A stretch of DNA of 64,000 nt from Pleurodeles waltl (GCF_031143425.1 NC_090450.1:219429442-219493441); one strand, 5' to 3'; counted from the first letter of the stretch, positions 35,101 through 48,589 are shown. Notes: a model not told the origin generated them from the letters alone. Numbers and translations: made by a program.

Positions 35101-35640
35101 CAACTGAAGTGGGCGATGCGTCGTATATAAAGAAGCCATCTATGGGCAAAGCAGGTCACTGAGGAACCAAATATAACGATGGAGAGACAGTATTTTTTAA
35201 AAGGGGGGAATTTGAACAGGAGTCAGGTGAAGAGTATGTAGCTGCTTTGGGAGTTTTGACAGCAAACGTTGAAATATACATAAGAGATTGATTTGTTTTT
35301 ATTTGTGAATCACTAAAAATCAAGACGTTTATTAGCGTGTTGCAATCCAAAACTTGCAGAAGTTCTGTACACTGCTAAAGGCATTGAACATTCTATATTC
35401 TCAGAAAAAGCTTTGGCTGCAGATGGCACAGTTTCTATTGATTTTGTTGGTACAATTCACACTAAGGAGAAACAACTGAAGAGTTTTAACAAGAAAAACA
35501 ATATTTAGATTGTTGTAAATGTGGATTCAAAACACATTTAAATAACAATCCTAATTGTCCTGCTACTGGAAAAAGATTTAACAAATGCTATAGACTTGCA
35601 ATTTTTCAAAGTGTGTGTAAGGGTAGCAGATCCGTAATAT
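35100..35640 (+). pseudogene. Decayed gypsy-type Gag remnant, copy A
   Basis: One phase reads KRGEFEQESGEEYVAALGVL, resembling the Gag matrix/capsid region of gypsy-type retrotransposons. It is followed after stop codons and frame changes by a zinc-knuckle-like stretch near 35511-35610 with CCKCGFKTHLNNNPNCPATGK and KCY downstream. In this copy the Cys of the second knuckle after GK is replaced by Phe, while the following Cys is kept. The adjoining L1 begins at its 3' side and may have cut off the rest. The assignment rests on short motifs only. Confidence 0.5.
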
Positions 35641-37430
35641 ATCTTTTTTAAATAGCTCTTTATTTCGTTTTTCGAATATTTCCATTATAGTTCCACATAA
35701 AAATCGTAATGTAGCACACAGTGGTAAACATCCGTAAATTAATTCGCTGCCATAATCCCTGCAATCTAGCCTGTGAGCTTTAATGTAACATAAAAAAAGA
35801 GGCCAGGTTAACTGCATATAATTCAGTACTGCATGTATGACAATGACCACTATAACCAATCATCCTGAGGTAGACATACAGAGTCTGTCACCAACCATAG
35901 CCTCGACTATTCAACTTCATGCTGCTTCCCAGTGCTTTCCACATTGCCCATCACCGGCCAGGTGCCCAATGCCCGACCCCGGACCTCCAGCCAGAGCAAG
36001 CACCTATTCCCCAAACCTCCAACAAAGGAGTGGGGGTCCCACAATCCCCCAAGAATTATGCTCCCAATTTTACGACCAGTGGCAGAATGCACGACCTCGG
36101 GCACCTGAAATAGATCGGGAGGAAGGTCATCAGATTTCGCCTGTGTCACCATCAGAAGGGCATTCCATTCAGTAAGGTCCGTCCTCTAGCCAGTTTGCCT
36201 GTGTACCCATCATCACATTTATTTCTGCGATAACCCCACCGCACCTGATCCCTCAACCAATGTGCAACCGTAGGTGATATCAGTGTTTTCCTGCGCATGG
36301 CTGTGCTATGTTTCTCTAATACTGGAGCTACATTTAAAAACCTACAGACATCTTTAGCCATTACTGGCCTCGAGTAACATCCCAGCAGACATACTGTGAC
36401 AGTGGAAGGCAGAGTGCGTCCAATCAGCTCCATCAACGGGTCGAGAAGGGTCCTCCCATTGGTGTTTTTATGGGGGTAAGCCCAGGTCATATGGAAGAAA
36501 TTTGCCCGTGTGACCCAACAGCTGGGACTGTCATTTGTGAGTCTGGGGTATATATTTTCTAGACGTGCTGGTGACATGTATGTACAGTGCAAGTAATTAA
36601 TTAGCATATATTTAAACCTTTGATTTTGTCTCACTTGTTTTGTATGTTGTAGGATCCAACTCCATTCTTTGTTGAGTATGTCCTCTCCAATTCTCTGCTC
36701 CCACTTAGCTTTCAGGGTAATTGTGGGTGCATAGTATGCACTGGTCAGGGTATGTTGAATATTGGTCAAGCCTTGCATTGTATCCTGTGCATCAACAGCA
36801 CCATCAGGGTCTTGGACTGTGTCATTTCTATAGCACCTTTACCCCAGATATCATTAAGGGAGGTCTTGATTGCTCTGTGGAGGCTACAGCTCCCGACAAT
36901 CTCATCAAATGCTAGAAGTTACCGTCTGCATAGAGGTCACCTGCTGTTGTCAAACCATCCTGCTCTCATGCCGGAGCAGAGAATAGCAGCCACCGTAAGC
37001 TGACCTGGTGTCAGCCACAATGGCAGGTCTGGAGAGTATGGTACATTCCTGCCCAGTCTCTTATCTCAGATGGTTTTGACTATTTGCAGCACCCAATGGT
37101 AGGGATATATGGGTTTATCTCTAGAGACTGTAAATTGACTGTAGGAGGCTTTTGTTGCCCAGGGCCTGTCGGAACTCCCATCCCTCCGGGTCCCCAGCCA
37201 CCGCAAGCCATTGTGCAATCCATATTGGGCAGTTATATGGTAGGACTTCAAATTGGTGACTCCCATGCTGCCTTCCACCCGGGGACTCATTGCTTTATCT
37301 ATCACTAATTGTCTGTGCTGGGCTCTCCAAATCAGATCAGAGAACAGCACAACTCTTGAAAAAAAGAGTGCGACAAGTGGAGTGGTAGGGCGATGAAGAA
37401 ATTTAAATGTCACACGATACAAACGACAAC
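35640..37430 (-). pseudogene. 5'-truncated L1-type LINE, ORF2 C terminus, copy A
   Basis: On the minus strand the 208-residue frame 36152-36778 contains KWEQRIGEDILNKEWSWIL, then NYLHCTYMSPARL and FFHMTWAYP. These are the conserved features of the L1 ORF2 C-terminal region ('KWE', 'hrTY.tP.rL', 'HM.W.Cp'); the Cys-rich segment is degraded. The upstream frame 37066-37686 contributes ALFFSRVVLFSDLIWRAQHR and MGVTNLKSYHITAQ, the region just after the reverse transcriptase. The catalytic domain is missing and the frames are shifted relative to each other. An AATAAA on the minus strand at 35659-35664 marks the likely 3' end. Confidence 0.75.
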
Positions 37431-37689
37431 ACCTCTCCACCATAGCTCTGCAGCAAGGACCTGATGCCTCACACTGATGCCTCAGGTCCTTTGCTCTGCA
37501 GCACCAGAACCAACACAGTACCAGATCCAGCAACTCCTCGATCCCCGACTCCGTGCACCGGCTTCTTTGCTCATTTTCACAAGGTGATGTACGTGGAGGT
37601 CTGCGCAACTTCATGACCGGTAGCATTAGCGTTGGATTTTTGGGAACCAATCCGTCATGACGCTGTGATTCACCAAATTGAAGCATTTG

Positions 37690-38025
37690 TGTTTCTAAGT
37701 GCTATATTGAAGTTTAATCTTTAAAAATTCATAACTTGACTTGTGTATGTTGGATTTTGGTCTTGTTTTACTCAGAAAAATATTGGCTATTTTTCTAACC
37801 TGGTGTTGAGTCTCTTCGTGGTGTTTTCACTGTGTTACTGTGTGTGTGGGTAGAAATAATTTACACACTACCTTAGAGAAAAGTCTGACTGCTTGTGGTA
37901 CGGTACAAAGGGGGTGAGTAGGGTTTTTCTTAGGAGTGTAACTCCCTTAGCCTGACTAGAGTGAGGGTCCCTGCTTGGGCAGAGTGCATACGGACTGCCA
38001 GCCAGAGACCCTATTTAAAACAAGG
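37690..38025 (+). mobile_element. Partial LTR (3' part), copy A
   Basis: The segment ends 'cctgactagagtgagggtccctgcttgggcagag...gccagccagagacccta'. This matches the last part of the solo LTR at 16081-17286 with many differences. The upstream LTR part and terminal CA are missing or mutated. Confidence 0.6.
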
Positions 38026-38107
38026 CTCTTTCCAGATTGCACCACAAGCACCTACAGATCAGTTTCATGTTTGTTTGGTCTTGTCAACGAGGTTTAGATA
38101 GGATCAT

Positions 38108-40562
38108 TGGATTCCCCTAGGTCTCTAGTTTTCAAAAATGCACAGGTTTGGTAGGTTTCCCTAGGTGCCGGCTGAGCTAGAGGCCAAAATCTACAGGTAG
38201 GCACTTTGCAAAAAACAACTCTGTTTTCTTTCAAAAAATGTGATGTGTCCACGTTGCGTTTTGGGGAATTTTCTGTCTTGGGCGCTAGGCCTACCCACAC
38301 AAGTGAGGTATCATTTTTATCGGGAGACTTGGGGAAATGCTGAGTGGAAGGAAATTTGTGGCTCCTCTCTGATTCCAGAACTATCTGTCACCAAAATGTG
38401 AGGAAGACGTGTTTTTTTTGCCAAATTTTGAGGTTTGCAAAGGATTCTGGGTAACAGAACCTGGTCAGAGCCCCACAAGTCACCCCATCTTGGATTCCCC
38501 TAGGTCTCTAGTTTAAAAAAATGCACAGGTTTGTTAGGTTTCCCTAGGTGCCGGCTGAGCTAGAGGCCAAAATCTACAGGTAGGCACTTTGCAAAAAACA
38601 CCTCTGTTTTCTTTAAAAAAATGTGATGTGTCCACCTTGTGTTTTGGGGCATTTCCTGTCGCAGGCGCTAGGCCTACCCACACAAGTGAGGTATCATTTT
38701 ATCGGGAGACTTGGGGGAAAGCTGGGTGGAAGGAAATTTGTGGCTCCTCTCTGATTCCTGAACTTTCTGTCACCAACATTTGAGGAAAATGTGTTTTTTT
38801 AGCCAAAGTTTGAGGTTTGCAAAGGATTCTGGGTAACAGAACCTGGTCAGAGCCCCACAAGTCACCCCATCTTGGATTCCCCTAGATCTCTAGTTTTAAA
38901 AAATTCACAGGTTTGGTAGATTTCCCCAGGTGCCGGCTGAGCTAGAGGCCAAAATCTACAGGTAGGCACTTAGCAAAAAACACCTCTGTTTTCTTTTTAA
39001 AAATGTGATGTGTCCACGTTGCGTTTTGGGGCATTTCCTGTCGCGGGCACTAGGCCTACCCACACAAGTGAGGTATCATTTTTAGTGGGAGACTTGGGGG
39101 AACGCTGGGTGGAAGTAAATTTGTGGATCCTCTCTGATTCCAGAACTTTCTGTCACCAAAATTTGAGGAAAATTTGTTTTTTTAGCCAAAGTTTGAGGTT
39201 TGCAAAGGATTCTGGGTAACAGAACCTGGTCAGAGCCCCACTAGTCACCCCATCTTGGATTCACCTAGGTCTCTAGTTTTAAAAAATGCACAGGTTTGAT
39301 AGGTTTCCCTAGGTGCCGGCTGAGCTAGAGGCCAAAATCTACAGGTAGGCACTTTGCAAAAAACACCTCTGTTTTCTTTAAAAAAATTTGATGTGTCTAC
39401 GTTGCGTTTTGGGGCGTTTCCTGGCGCTAGGCCTACCCACACAAGTGAGGTATCATTTTTATCGGGAGACTTAGGGGAACATAGATTAGCAAAACAAGTG
39501 TTATTGCCCCTTGTCTTTCTCTACATTTTTTCCTTCCAAATATAAGAGAGTGTGTAAAAAAGACATCTATTCGAGAAATACCCTGTAATTCACATGCTAG
39601 TATGGTCACCCCGGAATTCAGAGATGTGCAAATAACTACTGCTCCTCAACACCTTATCTTGTGCCCTTTTTGGAAATACAAAGGTTTTCTTGATAGCTAT
39701 TTTTCACTCTTTATATTTCAGCAAATGAATAGCTGTATACCCGGTATAGAATGAAAACGCACTGCAGGGTGCAGCTCATTTAATGGCTCTGGGTACTTAG
39801 GGTTCTTGTTGAACCTACAAGCCCTATATATCCAAGCAACCAGAGGAGTCCAGCAGACGTAACAGTATATTGCTTTCGAAAATTTGACATTGCAGGAAAA
39901 GTTACAGAGTAAAACGTGGAGAAAAATTGATGTTTTTTTCACCTCAATTACAATATTTTTCTTTTTCAGTTTTCATTTTCTGTAGGAAACTCTTGTAGGA
40001 TCTACACAAATTACCCCTTGCTGAATTCAGACTTTTGTCTACTTTTCAGAAATGGTGCGGTTTCTGGGATCCAGCATTGGTTTCATGCCTATTTCTGTCA
40101 CTGACTGGAAGGAGGCTGAAAGCACAAAAAATCGTAAAAATGGGGTATGTCCCAGTAAAATGCCAAAATTGTGTAGAAAAATTGGGTTTTCTGATTCAAG
40201 TCTGCCTGTTCCTGAAAGCTGGAAGGCTGGTGATTTTAGCACCACATACCCTTTGTTGATGCCATTTTCAGGGAAAAAACCACAAGCCTTCTTCTGCAGC
40301 CTCTTTTTCCCATTTTTTTAAAAAAAACGAAATTTTCACTGTATTTTGGCTAATTTCTTGGCCTTCTTCTGGGGAACGCACAAAGTCTGGGTACCTCTAG
40401 AATCCATAGGATGTTTGAAAAAAAGGACGTAAATTTGGCGTGGGTAGCTTATGTGAACAAAAAGTTATGAGGGCTTAAGCGCGAACTGCGAACTGCCCCA
40501 AATAGCCAAAAAAGGCTGGCTCGGCACAAGATGGGAAAAAGGCCTTGCAGCGAAGGGGTTAA
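38108..40562 (+). mobile_element. piggyBac 3' end in copy B (373-type units plus terminus)
   Basis: About 3.6 units of the 373-bp family (here ~385 bp each) occupy 38108-39480, followed by the 3' terminal region 39481-40558 and TTAA at 40559-40562. The 5' half, transposase and left terminus are absent because the duplication breakpoint falls within the repeat. Copy A keeps only about 1.2 direct units, so repeat number changed after or during duplication. Confidence 0.85.
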
Positions 40563-43500
40563 GCTTTCAACCTCAATAACTATATAGGTAATTGGAAAGA
40601 AAGCAACATCCTTTTTCTTGGAGTTTCCTATAGCAGGATTTTAGTACAAGGGCATTAGAGCACTTTACAACAGAACTAGAGATGTTACATATTCTCGATT
40701 TGTTTAATTTAGGCACAAGGAGATTAAGTAATTTGCCAAAAATCACACAATATTGATCATAAATCCGATTGGAACCAGGTTCCCCACATTCCAACCTCAT
40801 CCATTTTATCACCTAATGACCTGATTTATAGTTTTGATACCCAGGGCGCTCTGTCACAAAGCTTACAGAGTACACTCTCTGCCAAACCCTAGGTCCGCAC
40901 TCGTCAATTGGCGATAGAGCGACCTTAAATGTTCCTTCGACAGAGACCTCATTGGAATCATTGGCAGAAAGCTTCCTCCAATGACTTGAATGAGTAGAGA
41001 GCATCTAAGGATGAACATTACCCAGCCCACCCTAATTAGAGTGGACAGTGTACTGTCTTTTTTCCCTATCTATCTCTATCAGTAAAACCATGGTGATGAG
41101 GGGAAAAAAACAAATCATTGACACCTACGCCCTCGAAAAAAGCTCCCAGGAAGTGGTGATTATTAGTTTTTTGTTGTTGTTGTTGTTTTTTAGCAACAAG
41201 CTCCCTCTTTAGGAGTTTGTTTCCGAAAAACAGAAACTTTGGAAACTGCTGATGACTGGACGTATATTGAAAGTAAGCAAGGTGAAATTAGTTTATTTCA
41301 AGTACAGAGATGACAGGCCAGTGGTCATCTCTAAGTCGGAGGACAGTGGTCAGTCAGGGAAGTGTAGGTAATGTTGTCTGCCACTGTGACTGATGGAGTA
41401 TCGTTGGTCTGGACATAAATCAGTTACTTAAAAATAACACCTCTGTTGCACCCTGGAAAATTTTATATTGGTTTTTTGGATTGTACTTTTAAGGTAGAAT
41501 GTGCTGGTGTAATTAGAATGTTATGGGGTTCTATGGGAAGTGAAGAGCAGAACGAGTGAAGGGGTAGGAACGGCTGGAAGTCGCTTCTGTTCCTTGTGGG
41601 TTTTCTTTACACATGATATAAAGTTGGAGTCAAGTGATTCGTCGATGCTTGATAATTTAGCTTCACATCCCAAGCAACAATTGGCGGTGAGGATGACTGG
41701 AGCTTACTAAATCGCGCACTCTTCCTGGTTAAGATCTGTGTCATTTAAACCCTCTGAGGAAGTTGGAAGCTAGTATGTTGAAGACCTCTCTTCGCTTCTC
41801 TTACCTCCTGATTGGAGGAGGTGATTTTTTTAGGCAAGGTACTGTGTTTTATATTATTTCATTACACCTCTTACCCGATGACTGATGGAGTGCCTGATAT
41901 GAGTTTGTGCACTTGACCAGGGTGCTCTACCTGCATGGTTCATGATTTTCCTCATGAGAGGGTTGCCATTCTTCAACTTGTTACATCACTCCTTGGAGAC
42001 AAGGGCATTCCTGCGTCAGCATTGGACCTTATTTCTTTTGGATATCAGCGCACGTTGCATACATATTTATGCATTAGCCATCTTGAGATGGCAACCCCTG
42101 CATTTAGCAAAGGGTCACCTTAAGTTGCTTCAGGGGCCGGAGTGGTGGGGGCCATCAAGGTGAGAGACTGGGCACTCCATCCACAGTATTATGCAGGCCC
42201 TAGACATGGTATGATATAATCGGGGTACCACAATGGGAGCTTAAAAACACACCAGGATTGAGAAGCCACCTCTTTGTTTTTCGACCATATAACTCCATGA
42301 ATGAGGATGCAGACACATCTATCAGGCGCCTAGGAGCCGCTTTGCGAAACATTCACCAACCCTCACCTGATGCAAGAGATGGAAAGTTTCACAGAAAGAA
42401 GGGGGACACCCGACAAATTTGGCTATTTTGCTTGTTGACCTCTTGATGGGGTAATGAGCATCTGGTGCATAGGTCTGGGGGGAGATGGTGCTGATCTGCT
42501 GGTGGTCCTGGACCTATCAGCCCAACCCTGGGTTGCCTGGGATTGATTATTGATGGAGATGTCGCCTGAAGGCTGGTCAGTCCCCAGGTGCCCAGGCAAG
42601 GACATTGTGTTATGCGTTTTCCTAGTGTTCTGTGTGTTTGCATTAATTTCCATGTCATTTTTCATCCCTCAATACCCAAGGAGGGAGTTTGTAGAAGAGA
42701 ATGTTGATGGCGTTATTTACCTCTGACTCTTATAGAGAACAGAAATAGTTGGTGCCAGATATCTGCCCCTGTGGAAGATGTAAATAGATGATGCTTTGCT
42801 GTCCATAATGTGACCTTTGTAGAGCATGCAACTGGGGAGTTGATTTTCAGCACTGAACTGTGTACCACTGCTGAGTCATGGCGGAAATTATTTTGACCTT
42901 ACTTATTGCCAAGTGTCACTTGCTGTACAATCTGAATGATGCAATTACTTGCTTTCCATATCACTGATGTAAGTAACTGCCTTCCATTCCTGAGTTGGAT
43001 GTTAATAGATTAAATAGCTATGTCTTGGTAGAACACACACCTGGATGCCTGACTCCTAATTCTCGTTAAGGAATGAGAGGTAGTGGTGAGCTGAATGGTG
43101 TTCCACGCTGCAGTATGGAGTTAGCGATTGACACGTTGTGACCCCACCATGTTTTGGGAGCTAATTTGAATGTACTCCAATAGAATGTTCATACATTTGT
43201 GGTAAAAGGCACATTATTTTCAGTCATAGCACAATTATTCTGCACCTACATTTCACACCTTTCTCCATTACTGCCGAGTTATGGGGCCTACATTTTCGGA
43301 AATATGCCAATCTTATTGTCCTGTTGGAAGTCTTTCTGCCTACATTCCTCAATGATTGTCACATCGGATTACATTAACACCCACATTGTTTAGTAAACTT
43401 TATTTGGCTGGGAACATTCAACATTGGTAACTCTCTTCGGTTATCATTTTCACACTTTGCCAAGAAAACCTGAGGCTTGTGTTTCAGTACTTGAAAATGA

Positions 43501-43750
43501 TTTACTATTTTTGGCATTTATTTCTATTTTTCAGTTTATGATGGTTTCTAGTCAGATGTTCAACCAACCCAATGTATTTTTGCAGACACATGGTAAGCCT
43601 CCCTTAATGTGAAATTGCTCAGAACGTTTGAGATTTACAATTTGGTGATTAGTGGTAAGAATGTTTGTGCTAAATGCAAACTGGCTTTATTATTTATCTT
43701 CATTGGAAAAGCTACTTTTGAGATTTTAGACAATCTGCAGCCCATTTCAG
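40563..43750. other. Non-coding part of duplication copy B
   Basis: Counterpart of 31912-35100 with small indels, for example a (gtt)n run near 41166-41188 where copy A differs. No gene recognised. Confidence 0.55.
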
Positions 43751-44285
43751 CAACTGAAGTGGGCGATGCGTCGTATATAAAGAAGCCATCTATGGGCAAA
43801 GCAGGTCACTGAGGAACCAAATATAACGATGGAGAGACAGTATTTTTTAAAAGGGGGGAATTTGAACAGGAGTCAGGTGAAGAATATGTAGCTGCTTTGG
43901 GAGTTTTGACAGCAAACGTTCAAATATACATAAGAGATTGATTTGTTTTTATTTGTGAATCACTAAAAATCAAGACGTTTATTAGCGTGTTGCAATCCAA
44001 AACTTGCAGAAGTTCTGTACATTGCTAAAGGCATTGAACATTCTATATTCTCAGAAAAAGCTTTGGCTGCAGGCGGCACAGTTTCTATTGATTTTTAGGT
44101 ACAATTCACATTAAGGAGAAACAAATGAAGAGTTATAACAAGAAAAACAAAATTTAGATTGTTGTAAATGTGGATTCAAAACACATTTAAATAACAATCC
44201 TAATTGTCCTGCTACTGGAAAAAAATGTAACAAATGGTAGAGACTTGGAATTTTTCAAAGTGTGTGTAAGGGTAGCAGATCCGTA
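43750..44285 (+). pseudogene. Decayed gypsy-type Gag remnant, copy B
   Basis: Counterpart of 35100-35640. The knuckle-like stretch here reads CPATGKKCNKW followed by a stop, so this copy keeps the Cys that copy A lost but has lost the following Cys. The two copies therefore decayed independently after duplication. Confidence 0.5.
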
Positions 44286-46080
44286 ATATATCTTTTTTGA
44301 ATAGCTCTTTATTTAGTTTTTCGACATATTTCCATTATAGTTCCACATAAAAATCGTAATGTAGCTCACAGTGGTAAACATCCGTAAATTAATTTGCTGC
44401 CATAATCCCTGCAATCTAGCCTGTGAGCTTTAATGTAACATAACGAAAAGAGGCCAGGTTAACTGCATATAATTCCGTACTGCATATATGACAATGACCA
44501 CTATAACCAATCATCTTGAGGTAGACATACAGAGTCTGTCACCAACCATAGCCTCGACTATTCAACTTCATGCTGCTTCCCAGTGCTTTCTACATTGCCC
44601 ATCACCGGCCAGGTGCCCAGCCCGACCCCGGACCTCCAGCCAGAGCAAGCACCTATTCCCCACCCCTCCAACAGAGGAGTGGGGGTCCCACAATCCCCCA
44701 AGAATTATGCTCCCAATTTTACGACCAGTGGCAGAATGCACGACCTCGGGCACCTGAAATAGATCGGGAGGAAGGTCATCAGATTTCGCCTGTGTCACCA
44801 TCAGAAGGGCATTCCATTCAGTAAGGTCCGTCCTCTAGCCAGTTTGTCTGTGTACCCATCATCACATTTATTTCTGCGATAATCCCATCGCACCTGATGC
44901 CTCAACCAATGTGCAACCGTAGGGGATATCAGTGTTTTCCTGCGCATGGTTGTGTTATGTTTCTCTAATACTGGAGCTACATTTAAAAACCTACAGACAT
45001 CTTTAGCCATTACTGGCCTCGAGTAACATCCCAGCAGACATACTGTGACAGTGGAAGGCAGAGTACGTCCAATCAGCTCCATCAACGGGTCGAGAAGGGT
45101 CCTCCCATTGGTGTTTTTATGGGGGTAAGCCAAGGTCATATGGAAGAAATTTGCCCGTGCGACCCAACAGCTGGGTCTGTAATTTGTGAGTCTGGGGTAT
45201 ATATTTTCTAGACGTGCTGGTGACATGTATGTACAGTGCAAGTAATTAATTAGCATATATTTAAACCTTTGATTTTGTCTCACTTGTTTTGTATGTTGTA
45301 GGATCCAACTCCATTCTTTGTTGAGTATGTCCTCTCCAATTCTCTGCTCCCACTTAGCTTTCAGGGTAATTGTGGGTGCATAGTATGCACGGGTCAGGGT
45401 ATTTTGAATATTGGTCAAGCCTTGCATTGTATCCTGTGCATCAACAGCACCATCAGGGTCTTGGACTGTGTCATTTCTATAGCACCTTTACCCCAGATAT
45501 CATTAAGGGAGGTCTTGAGTGCTCTGTGGAGGCTACAGCTCCCGACAATCTCATCAAATGCTAGAAGTTACCGTCTGCATAGAGGTCACCTGCTGTTGTC
45601 AATCCAGCCTGCTCTCGTGCCGGAGCAGAGAATAGCAGCCACCGCAAGCTGACCTGGTGTCAGCCACAATTGCAGGTCTGGAGAGTATGGTACATTCCTG
45701 CCCAGTCTCTTATCTCAGAAGGTTTTGACTATTTGCAGCACCCAATGGTAGGGATATATGGGTTTATCTCTACAGACTGTAAAGTGACTGTAGGAGGCTT
45801 TAATTGCCCAGGGCCTGTCGGATCTCCCATCCCTCCGGGTCCCCACCCACCGCAAGCCATTGTGCAATCCATATTGGGCAGTTATATGGTAGGACTTCAA
45901 ATGGGTGACTCCCATGCTGCCTTTCACCAGGGGACTCATTGCTTTATCTATCACTAATTGTCTGTGCTGGGCTCTCCAAATCAGATCAGAGAACAGCACA
46001 ACTCTTGAAAAAAAGAGTGCGACAAGTGGAGTGGTAGGGCGATGAAGAAATGTAAATGTCACACAATACAAACGACAACA
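44285..46080 (-). pseudogene. 5'-truncated L1-type LINE, ORF2 C terminus, copy B
   Basis: Counterpart of 35640-37430. The frame 44801-45427 on the minus strand is again 208 residues, with the same KWEQRIGEDILNKEWSWIL and NYLHCTYMSPARL motifs and about ten residue differences. The upstream frame 45715-46092 carries MGVTHLKSYHITAQ. The reverse transcriptase core is absent. Confidence 0.75.
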
Positions 46081-46334
46081 CCTCTCAACCATAGCTCTGC
46101 AGCAAGGACCTGATGCCTCACACTGATGCCTCAGGTCCTTTGCTCTGCAGCATCAGAACCGACAGTGCACCAGATCCAGCAACTCCTTGATCCCCGACTC
46201 CGTGTACCGGCTTCTTTGCTCATTTTCACAAGGTGATGTACGTGGAGGTCTGTGCAGCTTCATGACTGCTACCATTAGCGTTGTATTGTTGGGAACCAAT
46301 CCGTCATGACGCTGTGATTCACCAAATTGAAGCA

Positions 46335-46675
46335 TTTGTGTTTCTAAGTGCTATATTGAAGTTTAATCTTTAAAAAATCATAACTTGACTTGTGTATGTT
46401 GGATTTTGGTCTTGTTTTACTCAGAAAAATATTGGCTATTTTTCTAACCTGGTGTTGAGTCCCTTTGTGGTGTTTTCACTGTGTTACTGTGTGTGTGGGT
46501 AGAAATAATTTACACACTGCCTTAGAGATAAATCTGACTGCTTGTGCTAAGCTACAAAGGGGGTGAGTAGGGTTTTTCTTAGGAGTGTAACTCCCTTAGC
46601 CTGACTAGAGTGAGGGTCCTTCCTTGGGCAGAGTGCATACTGACTGCCAGCCAGAGACCCTATTTATAACAAGGC
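46335..46675 (+). mobile_element. Partial LTR (3' part), copy B
   Basis: Counterpart of 37690-38025, ending in the 'actagagtgagggtcc' segment shared with the solo LTR family. Confidence 0.6.
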
Positions 46676-46757
46676 TCTTTCCAGATTGCACCACAAGCAC
46701 CTACAGACCAGTTACATGTTTGTTTGGTCTCGTCAACGAGGTTTAGATTGGATCATT

Positions 46758-48589
46758 TGGTACAATAAGCAAGGGACCAAAGTCTTGGCATACCCTTGGT
46801 CACTTAGGGCATTACATAACACCCACAAAAGGGGATAGGACGAATGCTTGCAAAACGTTTAACCACTGTTTTTTCAGGAATAGATGGAGGTTAGGTCAAG
46901 TCTGATTATGCTGGGCCTTTTGCATGCCGCACTACTTCTGACCCTAGGGCCAACACTAGCTGGGCAGGGGCAATATGTGGGTGGCAGCACTACAGCACTA
47001 ACCTCTCTGCAGAGCAACTCATGTATCATGCAGCTCAAAAGGATGCAGAATGTGCAGCAGCACATGGAAGTTCACCACACACTGGCTCTTATGGTGTCAG
47101 CATGAGAAGAGTGTGGAGCGTTTCTGTTTCATTAGCCTATTTTACATCATAACCCTACCCACTCACGCCTCAAACAAAGTGTTAAGGTCAAGCACTTAGA
47201 CAAGTAGTGCCTAAGAAACTTCAAAATGGTGGACATTGCTGGGCATGTCTGGGGGAGTTATCTCGTTCATGAGGGCTTGACACCAGGCACCCTGAGTTGC
47301 TGTTCTGGAACTGCCTGTGCTCCGAAATCTTAAGGCTTTGACAGATTGACTTTTTGGCTGAGGATCGTGTCCATTAATTACCAGGAGTGTCTGTCTGATT
47401 AGAGGCTGTCATGTAAATTCTGTTTTAGGTTCAGGTGGAAGTTTGGTAAAAACAGAAAAGATTTTCAGGTCTTCTCTTTACTACTGATCAAGACCTGGAT
47501 CTAAAGATTTCACATGGTTGACAAGTGTAACATATTAGCTGGTGCTGACTTTTCTATCTGAGCCATTTAAAATATGGTTACAACTGACCTAACATGTAAC
47601 TACTTAGTAGATTCAGAGTTTGATGGTCTGTCACATTCTGAGGTAGCTTACAAAAGCTAAATCCAATAATACTAACATGTAACTGGCTGCACTGGGGAGC
47701 AGAAGTATCCTTGGAAACAATACTCAGACCAGCCTGGTCACCTGTATCCTAGCTCAATCTCTCTCTGTGCATCCATTCATTCTCTTTCTCCACTTCTCTC
47801 CTCTCTCATTTCCACCACTCTGCTGGCTTTCTCTCTACCTTCCCCTCACTCCCTCTCTTTCTCTCACCCTTGATGCCACCTGTGCTTGCTGCAATTAATC
47901 TCGTGAAGAGGGGATCTGAGGAAAGAGACATAAGCACTGCGTGTGGCTCTGACCTCCCAAAACCAGCCTCTACAGGTTCCAACACACAGGGGAAATGCCC
48001 AATGGAATAAAATGTATTTCTGGCCCTTCATGATATCTCAAAGCTGGAGAAAGTGTCCAGGTTGGTTTCCAGATGGGGGAGGAAATATCATGATGTTAGT
48101 ATTGGCCTTATCTAGCAATAAATCTTTCTCCCTGTGAAGTCAGCTAAACAGAATACCCTTGTGCACATGCCATAATATTGCTTCTTGCTGCAGTGTACCA
48201 CTGTTCCATATGTTAAACAATGACCATTAAGTGTCACTGTCGAAAACACCATGCTAGCTGCCTAAGTTCTGTAATGCACCTGTTCCCTTACGTCAGAAAT
48301 TGTGAGGGGTGCTCCTGCAAATTTGACACCCTGGTAAAGCAGGACACAAACTCTGGACTGTCAGTCAATACACTCTTAAATAATTCAGGGACTTGGTTTT
48401 GATAGTAAAATCCTATTGAAGGGTTAACAGATAAACACCGCTCCTTGTGCAGGGAGGATACAGTTGGAGCTGCAGAAATTGCTACCTGGCACCAATACAG
48501 TCCTAAAATTAAGAGGCATGCGATTGTGAAAAATGCCTAGAGACGGATTTGCAACACTACTGTAATGTAATTGTGAGAAAGTCATCCTT
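46758..48589. other. Unique-looking non-coding DNA with a pyrimidine tract
   Basis: No gene recognised. A CT-rich tract occupies about 47756-47872 (runs of ctct/tctc). Short frames around 46.9-47.1 and 48.2 kb have no family resemblance. A repeat origin cannot be excluded. Confidence 0.5.

Larger units (their letters stand above)
30420..38107. repeat. Tandem duplication copy A
   Basis: Sequence from within the piggyBac 3' end to 38107 recurs at an offset of 8644-8651 bases as copy B. Matched landmarks include 33286/41935, 36152/44801 and 37066/45715. Small indels and scattered substitutions separate the copies, a few percent by eye. The left limit is set by the 373-bp repeats and is not exact. 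Confidence 0.85.
38108..46757. repeat. Tandem duplication copy B
   Basis: Copy B begins at 38108 inside a 373-bp-type unit, directly after copy A's 'ggatcatt' at 38101-38108. It ends at the matching 'ggatcatt' at 46750-46757, where the sequence then continues into unique DNA. It repeats copy A in order: piggyBac 3' end, non-coding block, Gag remnant, L1 and LTR fragment. Confidence 0.85.

Noticed and set aside
36721..37308. Plus-strand short frames over the L1 region
   Set aside because: They lie opposite the minus-strand L1 ORF2 remnants and recur in copy B only because of the duplication.
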